The notes under the pieces are model-generated. The model saw nothing but the letters and a program-made list of their open reading frames with translations. It had not been told where the DNA came from and searched no databases. Source: an uncultured Bacteroidia bacterium (GTDB taxonomy: Bacteria; Bacteroidota; Bacteroidia; Bacteroidales; F082). From it: a stretch of DNA of 64,000 nt. Shown piece after piece: positions 49,948 to 60,400 of this stretch (the first letter of the stretch is position 1; each line of letters opens with the position of its first letter). The stretch is taken from assembly GCA_902769875.1 (NCBI GenBank), contig CACXQV010000020.1:45090-109089 (forward strand), read 5' to 3'. The translations under genes were made by a program, and so were the position numbers.

Positions 49948-50490
49948 TTATCCCTTCTTGATTTCCCTAATCACCCTCGCTGGACTGCCCGCCACGATCA
50001 TATTGTCGGGCACATCCTTGGTGACTACGCTGCCCGCTGCCACGATGGCGTTCTCGCCGATGGTGACACCCGCCAATACCGTGACATTGGCTCCAAGCCA
50101 AGCGTTGCGTTTCACGACGATGGGTTTGGTCAGCAGCGAATGGCGCGTTTCAGGGTTTTCGGGATGGTATTCCGTGGCCAACACACAATGCGGCCCGATG
50201 AAGACATCGTCCTCAATGGTGATGCCGCCCAAAGCGAGGAAAGTGCAGCCGAAGTTGACGAAACAGTCGCGCCCGAAGGTGGTCTTCTTGCCATAGTTGA
50301 TATGGAACGGCGTGAAAATGCGGAGGGTCTCGTCGATTTCGGAGCCTGTGATTTGCCGCATATAGTCGCGCACTTCGGCTTCAGTATGGTAGCCCGTGTT
50401 CATCTCCGCTGCGAGGCGCATCGTGCACTGCACATCGGTGTAGAGGTCATCGCTGCCGACATAGTCTTTTCCTGTGGGGGTGTTGTTCAT
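49948..50490 (-). CDS. Sugar O-acetyltransferase (maltose acetyltransferase-like)
   Basis: 180 residues of the left-handed beta-helix type. Hexapeptide repeats begin at FTPFHINYGKKTTFGRDCFVNF and include ITIEDDVFIGPHCVL and AWLGANVTVLAGVTIGENAI; ATEYHPENPETR holds the catalytic histidine. It acetylates a sugar from acetyl-CoA in the cytoplasm. It is convergent with AraC (13-bp gap) and lies 21 bp after the FMN-reductase gene. Confidence 0.9.
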   Translation of the reverse strand: MNNTPTGKDYVGSDDLYTDVQCTMRLAAEMNTGYHTEAEVRDYMRQITGSEIDETLRIFTPFHINYGKKTTFGRDCFVNFGCTFLALGGITIEDDVFIGPHCVLATEYHPENPETRHSLLTKPIVVKRNAWLGANVTVLAGVTIGENAIVAAGSVVTKDVPDNMIVAGSPARVIREIKKG

Positions 50491-50511
50491 AAGTGGTTTA
50501 CTTATAATGTT

Positions 50512-51129
50512 TTACCTAATGAAATTAGTATATCTCACCACTTCCTTTTCGGGCAATCCGTTGCGCTCGCGCTCGGCGGCGATGGCGCGGATGAGGAAGG
50601 CCATATTGCGACCCAAAATGCGCATAATTTGCACGCCTTCTTCGTCTTTCATCACGTCTTCGGGCGTGTGACCGTGAACCATATTCCAATAACGGCTGCT
50701 CGCGATGGGCATTTCGCTAATGGTGAAATACTTGTTGAGCCTGTCGAAAGCGGCTGTGGTGCCGCCACGTCGTGCCGAGACGACGGCCGCGCCCACTTTC
50801 ATCCGCTTGTCGAAAGGCGTGCTGAAAAACAGACGGTCGAGCAGGTTGGTGAGCGTTCCATTGGGGCCGGCGTAATACACCGGCGAGCCGACCACGAGAC
50901 CATCGGCCTGCTCAAATTTGGGTGCCACTTCGTTCACCATATCGTTGAACACGCAATGCCCTAGTTCGACGCATTTCCCGCAGGCGATGCAGCCTCGGAT
51001 GTCCTTGTTCCCGATGTGGATGATTTCTGTTTCTATGCCGTTTTTCTGTAATTCTTCCGCCACAATGTTCAAGGCGGTGAAGGTGCAGCCGTTAGCGTGT
51101 GGGCTGCCGTTGATGAGGAGTGCTTTCAT
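50512..51129 (-). CDS. NADPH-dependent FMN reductase, flavodoxin-like
   Basis: 205 residues. Flavin loop LLINGSPHANGCTFTAL, then the cysteine motif RGCIACGKCVELGHCVFNDM, and GLVVGSPVYYAGPNGTLTNL. It is a relative of the oxidoreductase at 46636. ATG at 51129 chosen from the motif start and from the promoter at 51146-51153. It shares a transcript with the acetyltransferase gene. Confidence 0.88.
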   Translation of the reverse strand: MKALLINGSPHANGCTFTALNIVAEELQKNGIETEIIHIGNKDIRGCIACGKCVELGHCVFNDMVNEVAPKFEQADGLVVGSPVYYAGPNGTLTNLLDRLFFSTPFDKRMKVGAAVVSARRGGTTAAFDRLNKYFTISEMPIASSRYWNMVHGHTPEDVMKDEEGVQIMRILGRNMAFLIRAIAAERERNGLPEKEVVRYTNFIR

Positions 51130-51145
51130 TTGTGATAAATTTGTG

Positions 51146-51153
51146 CAAAAGTA
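51146..51153 (-). promoter_or_regulatory. TACTTTTG promoter of the FMN reductase gene
   Basis: TAnnTTTG on the minus strand, 16 nt before the ATG at 51129. Confidence 0.6.
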
Positions 51154-51199
51154 CAAAAAATCCGCTATCCAAACCATCTCCTGATTTGCAGTTTTCACC

Positions 51200-51343
51200 T
51201 TAGAATATTTCGCCATCCCAAAGCATTTTCAGGAAGTCGAGGACATAGATAAGTTCCTTATCATCGGATTTACGGGTGATTGGGTCAAATCTATTAAATT
51301 CGGGAGTGTACTCCCGATTTTTATAAGAAATTCGGGAGTATGG
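51200..51343 (-). pseudogene. Possible C-terminal fragment of an unrecognised gene
   Basis: A 47-codon open stretch without a start reads PYSRISYKNREYTPEFNRFD and continues PITRKSDDKELIYVLDFLKM, then LWDGEIF and a stop. Its composition looks like a real C-terminus rather than random sequence, but I do not recognise the family. The DNA also contains the hairpin TCGGGAG/CTCCCGA (51300-51317). It lies in a 320-bp gap otherwise free of genes. Confidence 0.35.
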
Positions 51344-51448
51344 TCACGAATTTTGCAACTTTTTTACGGCGCAAAAATAATAAACAAATCAATTAGTCAA
51401 TGAACAAAATGAAATATTCTGAACATTAATTAATGCAACGGGCAAGTT

Positions 51449-51820
51449 TTATTCTTCCTTTGCATTAGGCACCACAAAAACAACCGTCAGCACGCCAATG
51501 GCACCAACAATGGGTACGATGACACGAGCCACCGAGCCTTGGGGAATAAAGACGAAAGTGGAAAGCAGCACCATTGTCACCATAATGCCACAAGCGCCCG
51601 CCTTTTGCGCAAAGGTCATCCCGCCGCGACGACGATAACTGCGGATGTAAGTCCCTAACCACGACTGCAACAGCCATTCTTGTAGTCGTGGCGAGGAGCG
51701 GTAGAAGAGCCACGAGGCCAACAGCAAGAAAGGCGTGGTGGGCAATCCCGGCACCACTACGCCTAAGGCGCCAAGTCCAACGCAAAGCAAGCCTAAAGAT
51801 ATGAAGGCAATGCGTTTCAC
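51449..51820 (-). CDS. YbaN/DUF454 family inner-membrane protein
   Basis: 123 residues with hydrophobic segments at both ends and the family pattern GVVVPGLPTTPFLLLASWLFYRSS, then LQEWLLQSWLGTYIRSYRRRGGM. Function is unknown. It follows the alcohol dehydrogenase gene after 7 bp, so the two are likely co-expressed. Confidence 0.85.
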   Translation of the reverse strand: MKRIAFISLGLLCVGLGALGVVVPGLPTTPFLLLASWLFYRSSPRLQEWLLQSWLGTYIRSYRRRGGMTFAQKAGACGIMVTMVLLSTFVFIPQGSVARVIVPIVGAIGVLTVVFVVPNAKEE

Positions 51821-51827
51821 AATTCCC

Positions 51828-53009
51828 TTAAGCTGTCATACACATTTCAAAGATCCTCTCCACGTCGGCCTGTTGCAGTGGCTTGAATCCGGGCAAACTT
51901 CCTCCTCCGACGGCTTTCTTGGCCATCACCCCGAAATGGGTGCGGTCGATGCCCACCTCGGGGAAGGTGCGCTTCAGTTGCAAAATGTTGAAGAGGAAGT
52001 CGCTCAACTTGTCGATGGCTTGACGGGCGATGTCCATCGGAGGCAAAGTCGGGTCGATGCCGAAGACATTAGTTCCGAATTGAACGTATTTTGACACGGT
52101 GGTTTCGTCGAGGCAATACTCCATCCAACGTGGGGTGAGGATGGCGAGGCCGAGGCCGTGGGTGATGTCGTAGAAGGCCGACAACTCGTGTTCCATCGGG
52201 TGGCAACTCCAAGCCTTGCGTTTGCCGCCGTTCACGAAGCCGTTGATGGCCCACGAGGAAGCCCACATCAGATTGGCGCGAGCCTCGTAATTATCAGGCT
52301 CTCGCATTGCAATGGGAGTGTAGCGGATGACAGTCTTCATCAGGCCCTCCATAAAGCAATCGAGCATATATAGGTCTTGATCCATATTGAAATAGACCTC
52401 AAAGAGGTGCGACAGGATGTCGGCCGAGCCGCAGGCAGTCTGATACGGACTGACGCTGAAGGTGATGCTCGGGTCGAGAAAGGATGCCTTGGGCAGCATA
52501 GCAGGGTCAAGCCGCCCAATTTTGTCGTTGGTCTCGGGGTTGCTGATGACGGCTGCCGTGTCCATCTCGGAACCTGTGGCCGAAAGGGTCAAGATGCTGA
52601 TGATGGGCAAGGCACGCTCGATGGGCGCACGTTTGCTGAGGTCGAGGAAGTCCCAAGGGTCATAGTCGACGCTGGCACCGGCGGCCATAATCTTGGTGGC
52701 GTCGATGGTGGAGCCGCCGCCTACAGCCAAAAGCACGTCGATGTTGTGTTCTTTACATAGTTGCACGCCTTTCCTGACGGAGTCGATGCGCGGGTTTGGC
52801 TCGATGCCAGAGAGTTCGAACAGTTCGAGTCCGGCTTCTTTGATTGCTGTAACCACACGGTCATACAGTCCCATTTTCTTGATGGAGCCGCCGCCGTAGG
52901 TCATCAGCACGCGGGTGCCGTATTTCTTGAGTTCTGCGCCAAGGTGTTTCAGTTGGTCGCGCCCGAAGTAGATTCTTACGGGAATGTCGTAGATGAAGTC
53001 GTTGATCAT
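51828..53009 (-). CDS. Iron-containing alcohol dehydrogenase (YqhD/BDH type)
   Basis: 393 residues. Cofactor loop LLAVGGGSTIDATKIMAAG, then TLSATGSEMDTAAVI. Metal ligands are in DILSHLFEVYFN and HPMEHELSAFYDITHGLGLAI. This fits NADPH-dependent aldehyde reductases that also detoxify short aldehydes. The ATG at 53009 was chosen on family length; a TATTTTTG box lies 53 nt upstream (53062-53069). Confidence 0.9.
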   Translation of the reverse strand: MINDFIYDIPVRIYFGRDQLKHLGAELKKYGTRVLMTYGGGSIKKMGLYDRVVTAIKEAGLELFELSGIEPNPRIDSVRKGVQLCKEHNIDVLLAVGGGSTIDATKIMAAGASVDYDPWDFLDLSKRAPIERALPIISILTLSATGSEMDTAAVISNPETNDKIGRLDPAMLPKASFLDPSITFSVSPYQTACGSADILSHLFEVYFNMDQDLYMLDCFMEGLMKTVIRYTPIAMREPDNYEARANLMWASSWAINGFVNGGKRKAWSCHPMEHELSAFYDITHGLGLAILTPRWMEYCLDETTVSKYVQFGTNVFGIDPTLPPMDIARQAIDKLSDFLFNILQLKRTFPEVGIDRTHFGVMAKKAVGGGSLPGFKPLQQADVERIFEMCMTA

Positions 53010-53061
53010 AGTGTTTGTGTTTTGTTTGCCATATCCATTAAAATGCTTACATTTGAGGTTA

Positions 53062-53069
53062 CAAAAATA
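53062..53069 (-). promoter_or_regulatory. TATTTTTG promoter of the alcohol dehydrogenase gene
   Basis: TAnnTTTG on the minus strand, 52 nt before the ATG at 53009. Confidence 0.5.
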
Positions 53070-53151
53070 CGAAATTCGCAATCCACGCCGCGCTGAATAG
53101 TGAGTTTTTTATATCGCAAGCGATGTTTTGAAAAGAAATCTATATAAGAGA

Positions 53152-54231
53152 TCAATGCTTCAATTTCAGGACAAGGTATTCAGATTGAGAGCCTATACGG
53201 AACTTTCCGCCCCAGATGCCTAACCCTGAAGTGACGTAATAATGTGTGTTTCCGCGCCGATAGGCCCCGTAAGCCTTTTCGTACAGGATGTCCGTAATCC
53301 AGTTGGCAGGCCATATTTGGCCGTGGTGCGTGTGTCCGCTGAACTGGAAATCGATACCACACCGCTCTGCCTCTTCCAAGTGATAGGGCTGATGGTCGAG
53401 GAGGATGGTGAACAGCGTGTCGGTCGGGGCCAAATCAGACAGCGCACGGCGCGAAGCGTTGCTTCTGTCGTCGCGCCCGACAATCCAAATCCCTGATGCC
53501 ACGACAGAACTATCGCGCAGCAAGCACATTCCGGCATCCTCATAGAAGGCGAGCGAGGATTCCAAGCTGGCGATATACTCGTGGTTTCCCAAGGCTGCAT
53601 AAACAGGGGCATTGAGGTCGCGGAACTCCTCGTCAAGCCTCCATTCCCTGACGGGTCGGATGGCACCGTCCAAAATGTCGCCGGCAAAAAGAACCAAGTC
53701 GGGGTTTTCCTCGTTCAAGAGCCGAACCCAGCGTTGCAGTTCCGCTTTGCGGTTGTGATAACCTATGTGCAGGTCGCTGGCCAGAACAATCGTGAGGGGC
53801 TTTTTCAACGGTTTTTCCGTCTTGATTTCGAGCACTTCGCGATGCTTGTGAGGGTAATGGAGCCCGCCATACAGCAACAATATCGCAATGATGCCGAGCA
53901 CGGTGCAAGTGCCCGCCACCGAATGATTCAGAAAACTTTCAGGCACCCAATGCAACAACCGGCCCAATCCCAAAGCCAGAAAGATAAGCAGCGCATAGAG
54001 GAAGAAAATCATCCAAGAGGTGCCAATTTCATAGGTGACAGTGGCCACGCCTATGGGCAGCTTGTTACCTAACCCGTAATGCAGAAAAACGCTGGCGAAG
54101 CAGAGAAGATACACTGCTACGGCCAAGGTCTTTCCCAACGGGGAAAGCGGCAAAATGAGCCAGAAACGCCAACTGGTATAGGCGATGCAGGAGAGCAGAA
54201 AAAGAGGAATTAGGATAAGCATAACATTCAT
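53152..54231 (-). CDS. Membrane-anchored metallophosphoesterase
   Basis: 359 residues. Four to five hydrophobic segments in the first 150 residues, then a calcineurin-like domain: LASDLHIGYHNRK (metal site 1), LVLFAGDILDGA, ALGNHEYIAS, LDHQPYHLEEAE and FSGHTHHGQIWP. Related proteins remove phosphate from lipid or nucleotide substrates at the membrane. The ATG at 54231 (MNVMLILI) is preferred to a TTG at 54246. Confidence 0.87.
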   Translation of the reverse strand: MNVMLILIPLFLLSCIAYTSWRFWLILPLSPLGKTLAVAVYLLCFASVFLHYGLGNKLPIGVATVTYEIGTSWMIFFLYALLIFLALGLGRLLHWVPESFLNHSVAGTCTVLGIIAILLLYGGLHYPHKHREVLEIKTEKPLKKPLTIVLASDLHIGYHNRKAELQRWVRLLNEENPDLVLFAGDILDGAIRPVREWRLDEEFRDLNAPVYAALGNHEYIASLESSLAFYEDAGMCLLRDSSVVASGIWIVGRDDRSNASRRALSDLAPTDTLFTILLDHQPYHLEEAERCGIDFQFSGHTHHGQIWPANWITDILYEKAYGAYRRGNTHYYVTSGLGIWGGKFRIGSQSEYLVLKLKH

Positions 54232-54281
54232 CAACTTTGGGTTCAACAGATTTGGATTCGGACAATTTGCTCATTGTCATT

Positions 54282-55847
54282 TCATTTCCTTTTTACGACA
54301 TACCTTTGGTTGGGGGAATTGGGCGAATCGGGTTGTGTTCGATCAAGAAGACCTGCATCAACAAGGGTGTTAATGAACCTCTCTCTATTCTTTTGATGAG
54401 ATATTACACCGATGTGTTCCAATATTTCTTTACTACTTCTTGGAAATATACAATAACGCAATACTTCCTTTTGTCTGTCAGATAAAAGCAAGCGACCGTC
54501 AGAGTTAGTATCTAAGTTGGTATCTAAGTTACTAACAGAGTAAGTATCAGAGTTAATATGTTGATTATGTGATGTATTACTTTTGTCTGTAATATTCAAA
54601 GGGGTATTAGTATCAGAGTTAGTGTCTAAGTTAGTGTCTAAGTTAGTGTCTAAGTTGGTGTCTAAGTTGGTGTCCAAGTCAGGCCTCTTGAAGGTAATCC
54701 AAACGAAAAGGCCATCGGTGCCATAGGTTGGCTCTGGTACTCCTGCATCCTTACAGGCATCAACCATACGGCTCACTCCTGTGCCCCAACTTTCCAAATA
54801 TGCCGTCATATACAGGGCGTTTGCAATGATGGGATTTTGTGGATAGGAACGGTGCGGCAGTTTGATGGTCTCAACGGTCAGTTCGTTGGGCAAATGTCCC
54901 GCATTCTCTATCTCCACACGGTCATCGAAAACAGCGATACCGACACTGCCGCTGGGCGAATCCAATTGGCGGTGGCACAAGGCATTGGTCAGTGCCTCGC
55001 GCAGTGCCTCAAAGGGAATCTCCAATTGCTCTTCACGGCGAAGGCCTTTCACGACACCGCTTTGGTTCAAATGCTTGAACAGGAAGGCCAAACCAGCATC
55101 GAGCAGTTCAAAGAAATTACCGTTGACGCGCATATTGTCAATGAAATCGCGCTTTTCTGTGCCACGGAAACGCGCCATTCGAAGCAAAAACTGCGGGTAA
55201 TCCTGCGGGCGTTTGGTGAACAGTGCGGCAGCGGCATTCTTTATCTTCCCGTTTTCAACCATCGCAAACTTGTCGAGCAGGGTCATCGTGTCTTCCGAGG
55301 CGGATGAGGCCGGCATTCGTCCCTTGTTGATGCCATACGTCACAGTATTCCGAATCTGTCTTTCGTCCAAATCCTCAAGACGAAGGGAATCGGGTGTTTG
55401 GCTTTCCCACGCAAATCGGGTGGGGTTGCTGCGCCGCAGTCGTTCCTCAAACATAGCACGAGGCATCTGCACCGTCGTACTCTCCACCTTGTAGTAGGCG
55501 CGACCGTCGTAGGTATAGGGCGCATCGCCGAATTTGGCCGCTTCCACGTGAATGCCGATTACGAAGTTGCCAGGCCGTTCAGGAACTTCAACGATCTCCA
55601 ACGGCAACTTGATGGCAGGTTCTATCTTCGTGATTTCGTGGGCGATTTCGCGTTGTGTGTTGTCGGTGACGTTTTGTCCCAAAATCTCCAACTTCGGTGT
55701 GATGCCGAAAAACAGCCAGCCACCGTCGGAGTTCAGAAAAGCGCACAGCGTCTGCATTGCTTTTACCAGTTCGCCAGTACTCTTTTTCAACTCCAAGACA
55801 CGGCTTTCGTCGTTGGCGATTAGTTTCTTTATGTCGGCTATTGTCAT
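54282..55847 (-). CDS. AlbA_2 ATP-binding protein with LDTN repeat linker
   Basis: 521 residues. N-terminal AlbA_2 domain: DESRVLELKKSTGELVKAMQ and GGWLFFGITPKLEILGQNV. Central HATPase_c_4 region: FEALREALTNALCHRQLD and FDDRVEIENAGHLP, then YLESWGTGVSRMVDAC. From about residue 395 a linker of five LDTN units plus SDTN precedes a second short block (NLDTNLDTNSD) and a winged helix (LLSDRQKEVLRYCIFPRSS). It is related in architecture to the AlbA_2 gene at 3630 but the repeat linker is unique to this one. No neighbouring defence genes. Confidence 0.82.
   Translation of the reverse strand: MTIADIKKLIANDESRVLELKKSTGELVKAMQTLCAFLNSDGGWLFFGITPKLEILGQNVTDNTQREIAHEITKIEPAIKLPLEIVEVPERPGNFVIGIHVEAAKFGDAPYTYDGRAYYKVESTTVQMPRAMFEERLRRSNPTRFAWESQTPDSLRLEDLDERQIRNTVTYGINKGRMPASSASEDTMTLLDKFAMVENGKIKNAAAALFTKRPQDYPQFLLRMARFRGTEKRDFIDNMRVNGNFFELLDAGLAFLFKHLNQSGVVKGLRREEQLEIPFEALREALTNALCHRQLDSPSGSVGIAVFDDRVEIENAGHLPNELTVETIKLPHRSYPQNPIIANALYMTAYLESWGTGVSRMVDACKDAGVPEPTYGTDGLFVWITFKRPDLDTNLDTNLDTNLDTNLDTNSDTNTPLNITDKSNTSHNQHINSDTYSVSNLDTNLDTNSDGRLLLSDRQKEVLRYCIFPRSSKEILEHIGVISHQKNRERFINTLVDAGLLDRTQPDSPNSPNQRYVVKRK
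54503..54679. repeat. 12-bp intragenic repeats coding for LDTN units
   Basis: Units of AGTGTCTAAGTT or close variants repeat with a 12-bp period at about 54610-54679, and again in a shorter block at 54503-54532. Being a multiple of three, copy-number change would lengthen or shorten the protein linker without a frameshift. Confidence 0.85.
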
Positions 55848-55971
55848 TGGCTATGTTTGTTTTGCAAATATTTGATTCTCGTACCAATACGGTTCGCTTT
55901 TCGCGATAGTTTAGAAGCGATGGATGTTTTTCGTTTCAATTGCAAAATTACATTTTTTTCGTTTCAAAACA

Positions 55972-56001
55972 AAAAAGGTGTCTCGGAGGAAACACCTTTT
56001 T
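55972..56001. terminator. Bidirectional terminator-like hairpin
   Basis: AAAAAGGTGT (55972-55981) pairs with ACACCTTTTT (55992-56001). It lies between the TolC gene and the AlbA_2 gene and would end the efflux operon transcript. Confidence 0.6.
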
Positions 56002-56115
56002 TCGGTTTTGCTATTCGGGAAAGGTTGGAGGCCAAAGTGGAATGGCCATAACAGGCTTCTCTTTTAAGTTTCTTGTTCTCAAAGCCCTTTCAACCACTTC
56101 TCGACCTTAACGCGA

Positions 56116-57474
56116 CTATTTTAATCCCAAATTTTCCCCAGCGGCCCTCATATACCTCAAGCCGCAGAGATACTGCTGGCAGTCGGTTTCCACCTTGGCG
56201 GCAAAGGCTTGTTGCCAAAGGGTTTGCGCTTCGAGGAGGTCGCTGATCGACTCCATGCCTGCCTCGTATTGCTTACGGCTGAGTTGGAGGTTCTCCTCTG
56301 CCTGCGACAGCGACTTCACAGCCAGTTCCGCTTCAAGGCGGGCCTCATCAAGGTTGTCGGTGGCTTGCGACAGTTCGAGTTGCATCTTTTCCACCAAGTC
56401 CTGACGCTCCAGTTCCACCTGCTCCATCTTGGCTTGCGCAGCCTTGACCTTGTTGGATCGACCGCCAAAATGATACAAAGGGATGCTAACATTGAGCACT
56501 ACGCTGAACGAGCCGCCATCCAGTACCGTTGCATCATCAACTTTCAGCCCGAGTATGTAGTTGTAGTTTCCTTGCAACCCCACCTGCGGCAGCATCTCTG
56601 AACGCACGAGGCGCATTTGCTGGCTCGCCATTTCATTTTGGCAGTCAAGCATTTGGAACTCGGGACGGGCTTCAAGATGGGCTTCAAACGTTCTGCCAAC
56701 GTCAAATTTGGGCAAAGTGCCCTCCACGGCAAAGTCTTCATCGTAGGGCTGACCGATGAGTTGACACAGGTTTTTCGCTGCAAGTCGACGAGCATTGTCG
56801 GCACGATGCACGGCCAGTTCGCTTTCATTGAGTCGCACCTGCACCTTAAGCTCGTCGTTGTGGATTTTCATGCCGTGTCGCACAGCGGATTGCACATCAT
56901 GGAGCAGTTTGTCGAGCAGCGCATGATGTTGTTGGGCCACTTGTTGCATCTCTTGGGCGCGCACCAATAGCGTGTAGGCTTCGGCCACTTCAATCCAAAC
57001 CGATTGTTGGGTCTGCGTTTCTTGTAGCTTCGACATTTTCTCCGCAGTTTGGGCCATACGATAAGCCGAAGTAATTTTTCCGCCTGTATAGATGGGTTGC
57101 GTGACACTGACACCGCCTCTCATTATTGTGCCGATTTCGTAGCCGATGGTCGTGCCTGGGAATAGTGCCGCTAACGAGGTCTGAATTGGTGTTCCAGTCA
57201 TCATATCGTAACAAGGCAAATAGGTCTCGGGGATACTCAATAGCGTTCCCTTGCTGTTGTTCCAGTAACCGGATCCTGTCAAGGCGATGTCAGGCAGATA
57301 GTTTGCACGTTGTGCCTTCACCGTATAGGTGGCTTGTTTTGTTTGAGCCTGCCGCGAGCGGATTTGTTTGTTGTTTTCCTGTGCAAGCCTGAAACATTCG
57401 TCGAGGCTCAAGGGTTGGGCTGTTGCTGCTAAAGAAAAGAGCGTCAATAGGATAACGAGAATTTTATTTTTCAT
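56116..57474 (-). CDS. TolC-family outer-membrane efflux protein
   Basis: 452 residues. Signal peptide MKNKILVILLTLFSLAATAQ, then the duplicated helical hairpin pattern of the OEP family: LSLDECFRLAQENNKQIRSRQ, GGVSVTQPIYTGGKI, and the second half, GSFSVVLNVSIPLYHFGGRS followed by a long helical QAKMEQVELERQDLVEKM. It is the outer-membrane channel of the tripartite pump encoded upstream; start at 57474 overlaps the end of the RND gene by 11 bp. Confidence 0.9.
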   Translation of the reverse strand: MKNKILVILLTLFSLAATAQPLSLDECFRLAQENNKQIRSRQAQTKQATYTVKAQRANYLPDIALTGSGYWNNSKGTLLSIPETYLPCYDMMTGTPIQTSLAALFPGTTIGYEIGTIMRGGVSVTQPIYTGGKITSAYRMAQTAEKMSKLQETQTQQSVWIEVAEAYTLLVRAQEMQQVAQQHHALLDKLLHDVQSAVRHGMKIHNDELKVQVRLNESELAVHRADNARRLAAKNLCQLIGQPYDEDFAVEGTLPKFDVGRTFEAHLEARPEFQMLDCQNEMASQQMRLVRSEMLPQVGLQGNYNYILGLKVDDATVLDGGSFSVVLNVSIPLYHFGGRSNKVKAAQAKMEQVELERQDLVEKMQLELSQATDNLDEARLEAELAVKSLSQAEENLQLSRKQYEAGMESISDLLEAQTLWQQAFAAKVETDCQQYLCGLRYMRAAGENLGLK

Positions 57475-60400
57475 TGCCACTGGTTTTTATGGGAAAGAAA
57501 ATGGAATAAAGTACCGGCACGAAGACCAAGGTGATGACCGTGCTGTAGGCCAAACCGCCCATAATGGCTGCCGCCATGGAACCAAACATCGGGTCAGGGA
57601 GCAGCGGTATCATTCCTAGGATAGTGGTCAGTGCGGCCATCATCACCGCCCGCAAGCGATTTTGGCTGCCGTAGACGAGTGCCTTGACCGGTGGCACTCC
57701 TTGTGACAGCTGTAGGTTGATTTCGTCCATTAGCACGATGCTGTTCTTGATAATCATGCCTATCAGTCCCAGCGTACCGGCAAGAGCCACGAAGCCGAAG
57801 GCCTTGCCAGAGACCAGTATGCCAGCCACCACGCCAGTGAGCACTGTCGGCACTGTACAGAGGATAATGAGGGGTTTGCGGTAGTCCTTGAAGAGGATGA
57901 TGAGAATGGAGATGATGAGCAACAGGGCAATCGGATAGGTGGCGAACAGGTATTTCATAGCATCGCCGTTAGCCTCGTATTCGCCCATCCATGTGCGGGT
58001 GTATCCGTCGGGCAGCGGTATCTGGTCAATCTTCTCGGCCAAGTGGTTGCGCGTAGCAGCCACTTCGTGGCCCGGCATCGGCGAGCACTGCACGGTCTGT
58101 ATGCGCTGACCGTTGCAGCGCATCACCACCGGGTCTTCCCATTCCACCTTCACTCTTGCCACTTGCGACAGCGGCGTGGAGCCCAGCAACTGCTGTGTCA
58201 ACTCATCGCTGCTAAGTTTGCCAGCGCGGAGCTTGAGCAGGTTTTCCTCGCTGAGGAGGGTGCCGAGTGAGGGCGACGTAGGGAACACCTGAGCCTGCGT
58301 TAGGTCCGGAATAGGCTGCCCGTCGGCAGTGCGAATACGGACGTTCACATTCTCGCGGTGTATGCCATCATAAAAGAATCCCACTGGGACACCCTCGGTG
58401 GCAGCAAGCACCGACAGGCCCACATCGCTACGTGATAGACCGCTGCGGCGTGCAGCCGGCTGCTTGTAGTCGATGGTCAGCACTGGCACCTGCGGAGCCC
58501 AGTCGGTGGTGATTTGCATCACCTCGCCCGACTTTTCCATGATGGCGCGTGCCGAGTCGGACAGACGGTGCAACACTGCTGGGTCGGGACCGGTGAACTT
58601 CACCTCAATGGGGTACTTCTTGCACATCAGATTGTAGCGTTTCAGCTTCACGTAGGCGTCGGGATAATGATTTTGCACATACTCCTGTATCTCGTCCATG
58701 TTGTCCACCAGTTCCTTGGAGGAGGTGAAGTCGATGATCAACTCGCCGTATGAGAGCGATGAGGTAGAGACGACGCGCACTAGGTTATAGTGACCCGGTG
58801 TACCGCCTACGCTGGCGGTGACATGGGCAATCTCAGGTCGAGTGGAGAGATACCGCTGTATGGAGTCGAGGTCGGCACGCACACGCGTTGAGTTGCTCCC
58901 CTCGGGCAGTTTGTATTCCATATAAAGCTGGCTGTAATCCATGTCGGGGAAAAAGGCGTTTTTCATGAAGCGACTACCCCACAGCGACAATCCCAGCAGT
59001 GCCACCACTATGCCAGTGAAGAGCCACGGGCGGCGCAGACCGAAGCGCAACATTCCGCGCAATGTACGGTAGGCCACACCGTCATAGTTTCCTGTACCTG
59101 TGGTTTGGGGTGCCTTGAGCATCCGTTCACCCATCAACGGCACGTGGAACAATGCCAGCACCCAACTAAGCAATAGCGACACAGCCAGTACGACGAAGAG
59201 GTCGCGGACATAGACGCCCGTGGTGTCAGGCGACATATAGAGCGGCCAGAAGGCCAGGATGGCGATGAGGGTGGCACCGAGCAGCGGCATGGCGGTCTGT
59301 CGGCCAATGTCGGTCAGTGCTTGCAGGCGCGATTTGCCTGCCGCAAGGCCTACTTGTATGCCGTCCACTATCACTATGGCGTTGTCCACCAGCATACCCA
59401 TTGCCATAATAAACGCTGCTAGCGACACCCTCTGCAATGTGCCACCCACGGCGCCCACCACAGTGAAGGTGCCCAACACTGTCAGCAGCAGGCTGATGCC
59501 TATGATAATGCCGCTGCGCATACCCATGAAGAACATCAGGATAATGAGCACGATGGCAATGGACTCTATTAAGTTTATGGCGAATGAGCCGAGAGCCTTG
59601 TTCACCTGATCGGGCTGATAAAATACCTTGTGGAACTCCACGCCCGCGGGCATTCGCGTCTGTTTCAGCTGCTCGATGCGGGCATCGACGGCCTTGCCCA
59701 CCTTGGTGACATCGGTACCGCTGCCAGCAGCAATGAGGATGCCAATGGCGGGCTCACGGTCGTAGGTCATCTCGTTGCGCGTGGGCGTGGCGAAGTCTTT
59801 CTCCACCGTAGCAATATCGCCTAAACGCATCTGGCTGCCGTCGTGGCCTTGGATAAGCATGGCAGCGATGTCATCGGTGCCTTTGAACTTGTCGCTCATG
59901 CGTACACGGTAACGGCAAGTGCCATTCTCGTAATAACCAGGATAAACTACAGCGTTCTGCCCTTGCAAGGTCATCAACACCTCGGCGGTGCCAACGCCGA
60001 GATTGGCCATGCGGTCTTCCTGCAGCGATATGTTGATGCATTGCGGGCGGCTGCCGTAGAGTTCCACGCGTTCCACTCCGTTCACTCCCAGCAACTCGCG
60101 TTTCACCATCTCGGCATAGTCGGTCAGCCGTGCCGCATCCATGCCGTCGCCAGTGAGGGCAAAGAACATGCCGTAGAGGTCGCCGAAGTCGTCGCGCACT
60201 ACAGGACGACTGGCTCCAGCGGGCAGTACGGCATCGCCCACCTTGCGGCGCAACATGTCATAGTGTTGCTCCACCTCGTCGTCGGGCACCGTTTGTTCAA
60301 GCACCACTGAGATGAGCGAGAGGTCGCTATACGATTGGCTCTTTACGTATCGCAGTCCCTTCATGGTGCGAATTCTCTTCTCCAGAACATCCGTCACCTC

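Noticed and set aside
54503-54679. Possible CRISPR-like array
   Set aside because: The 12-bp units are inside an open reading frame and code for LDTN; no spacers.
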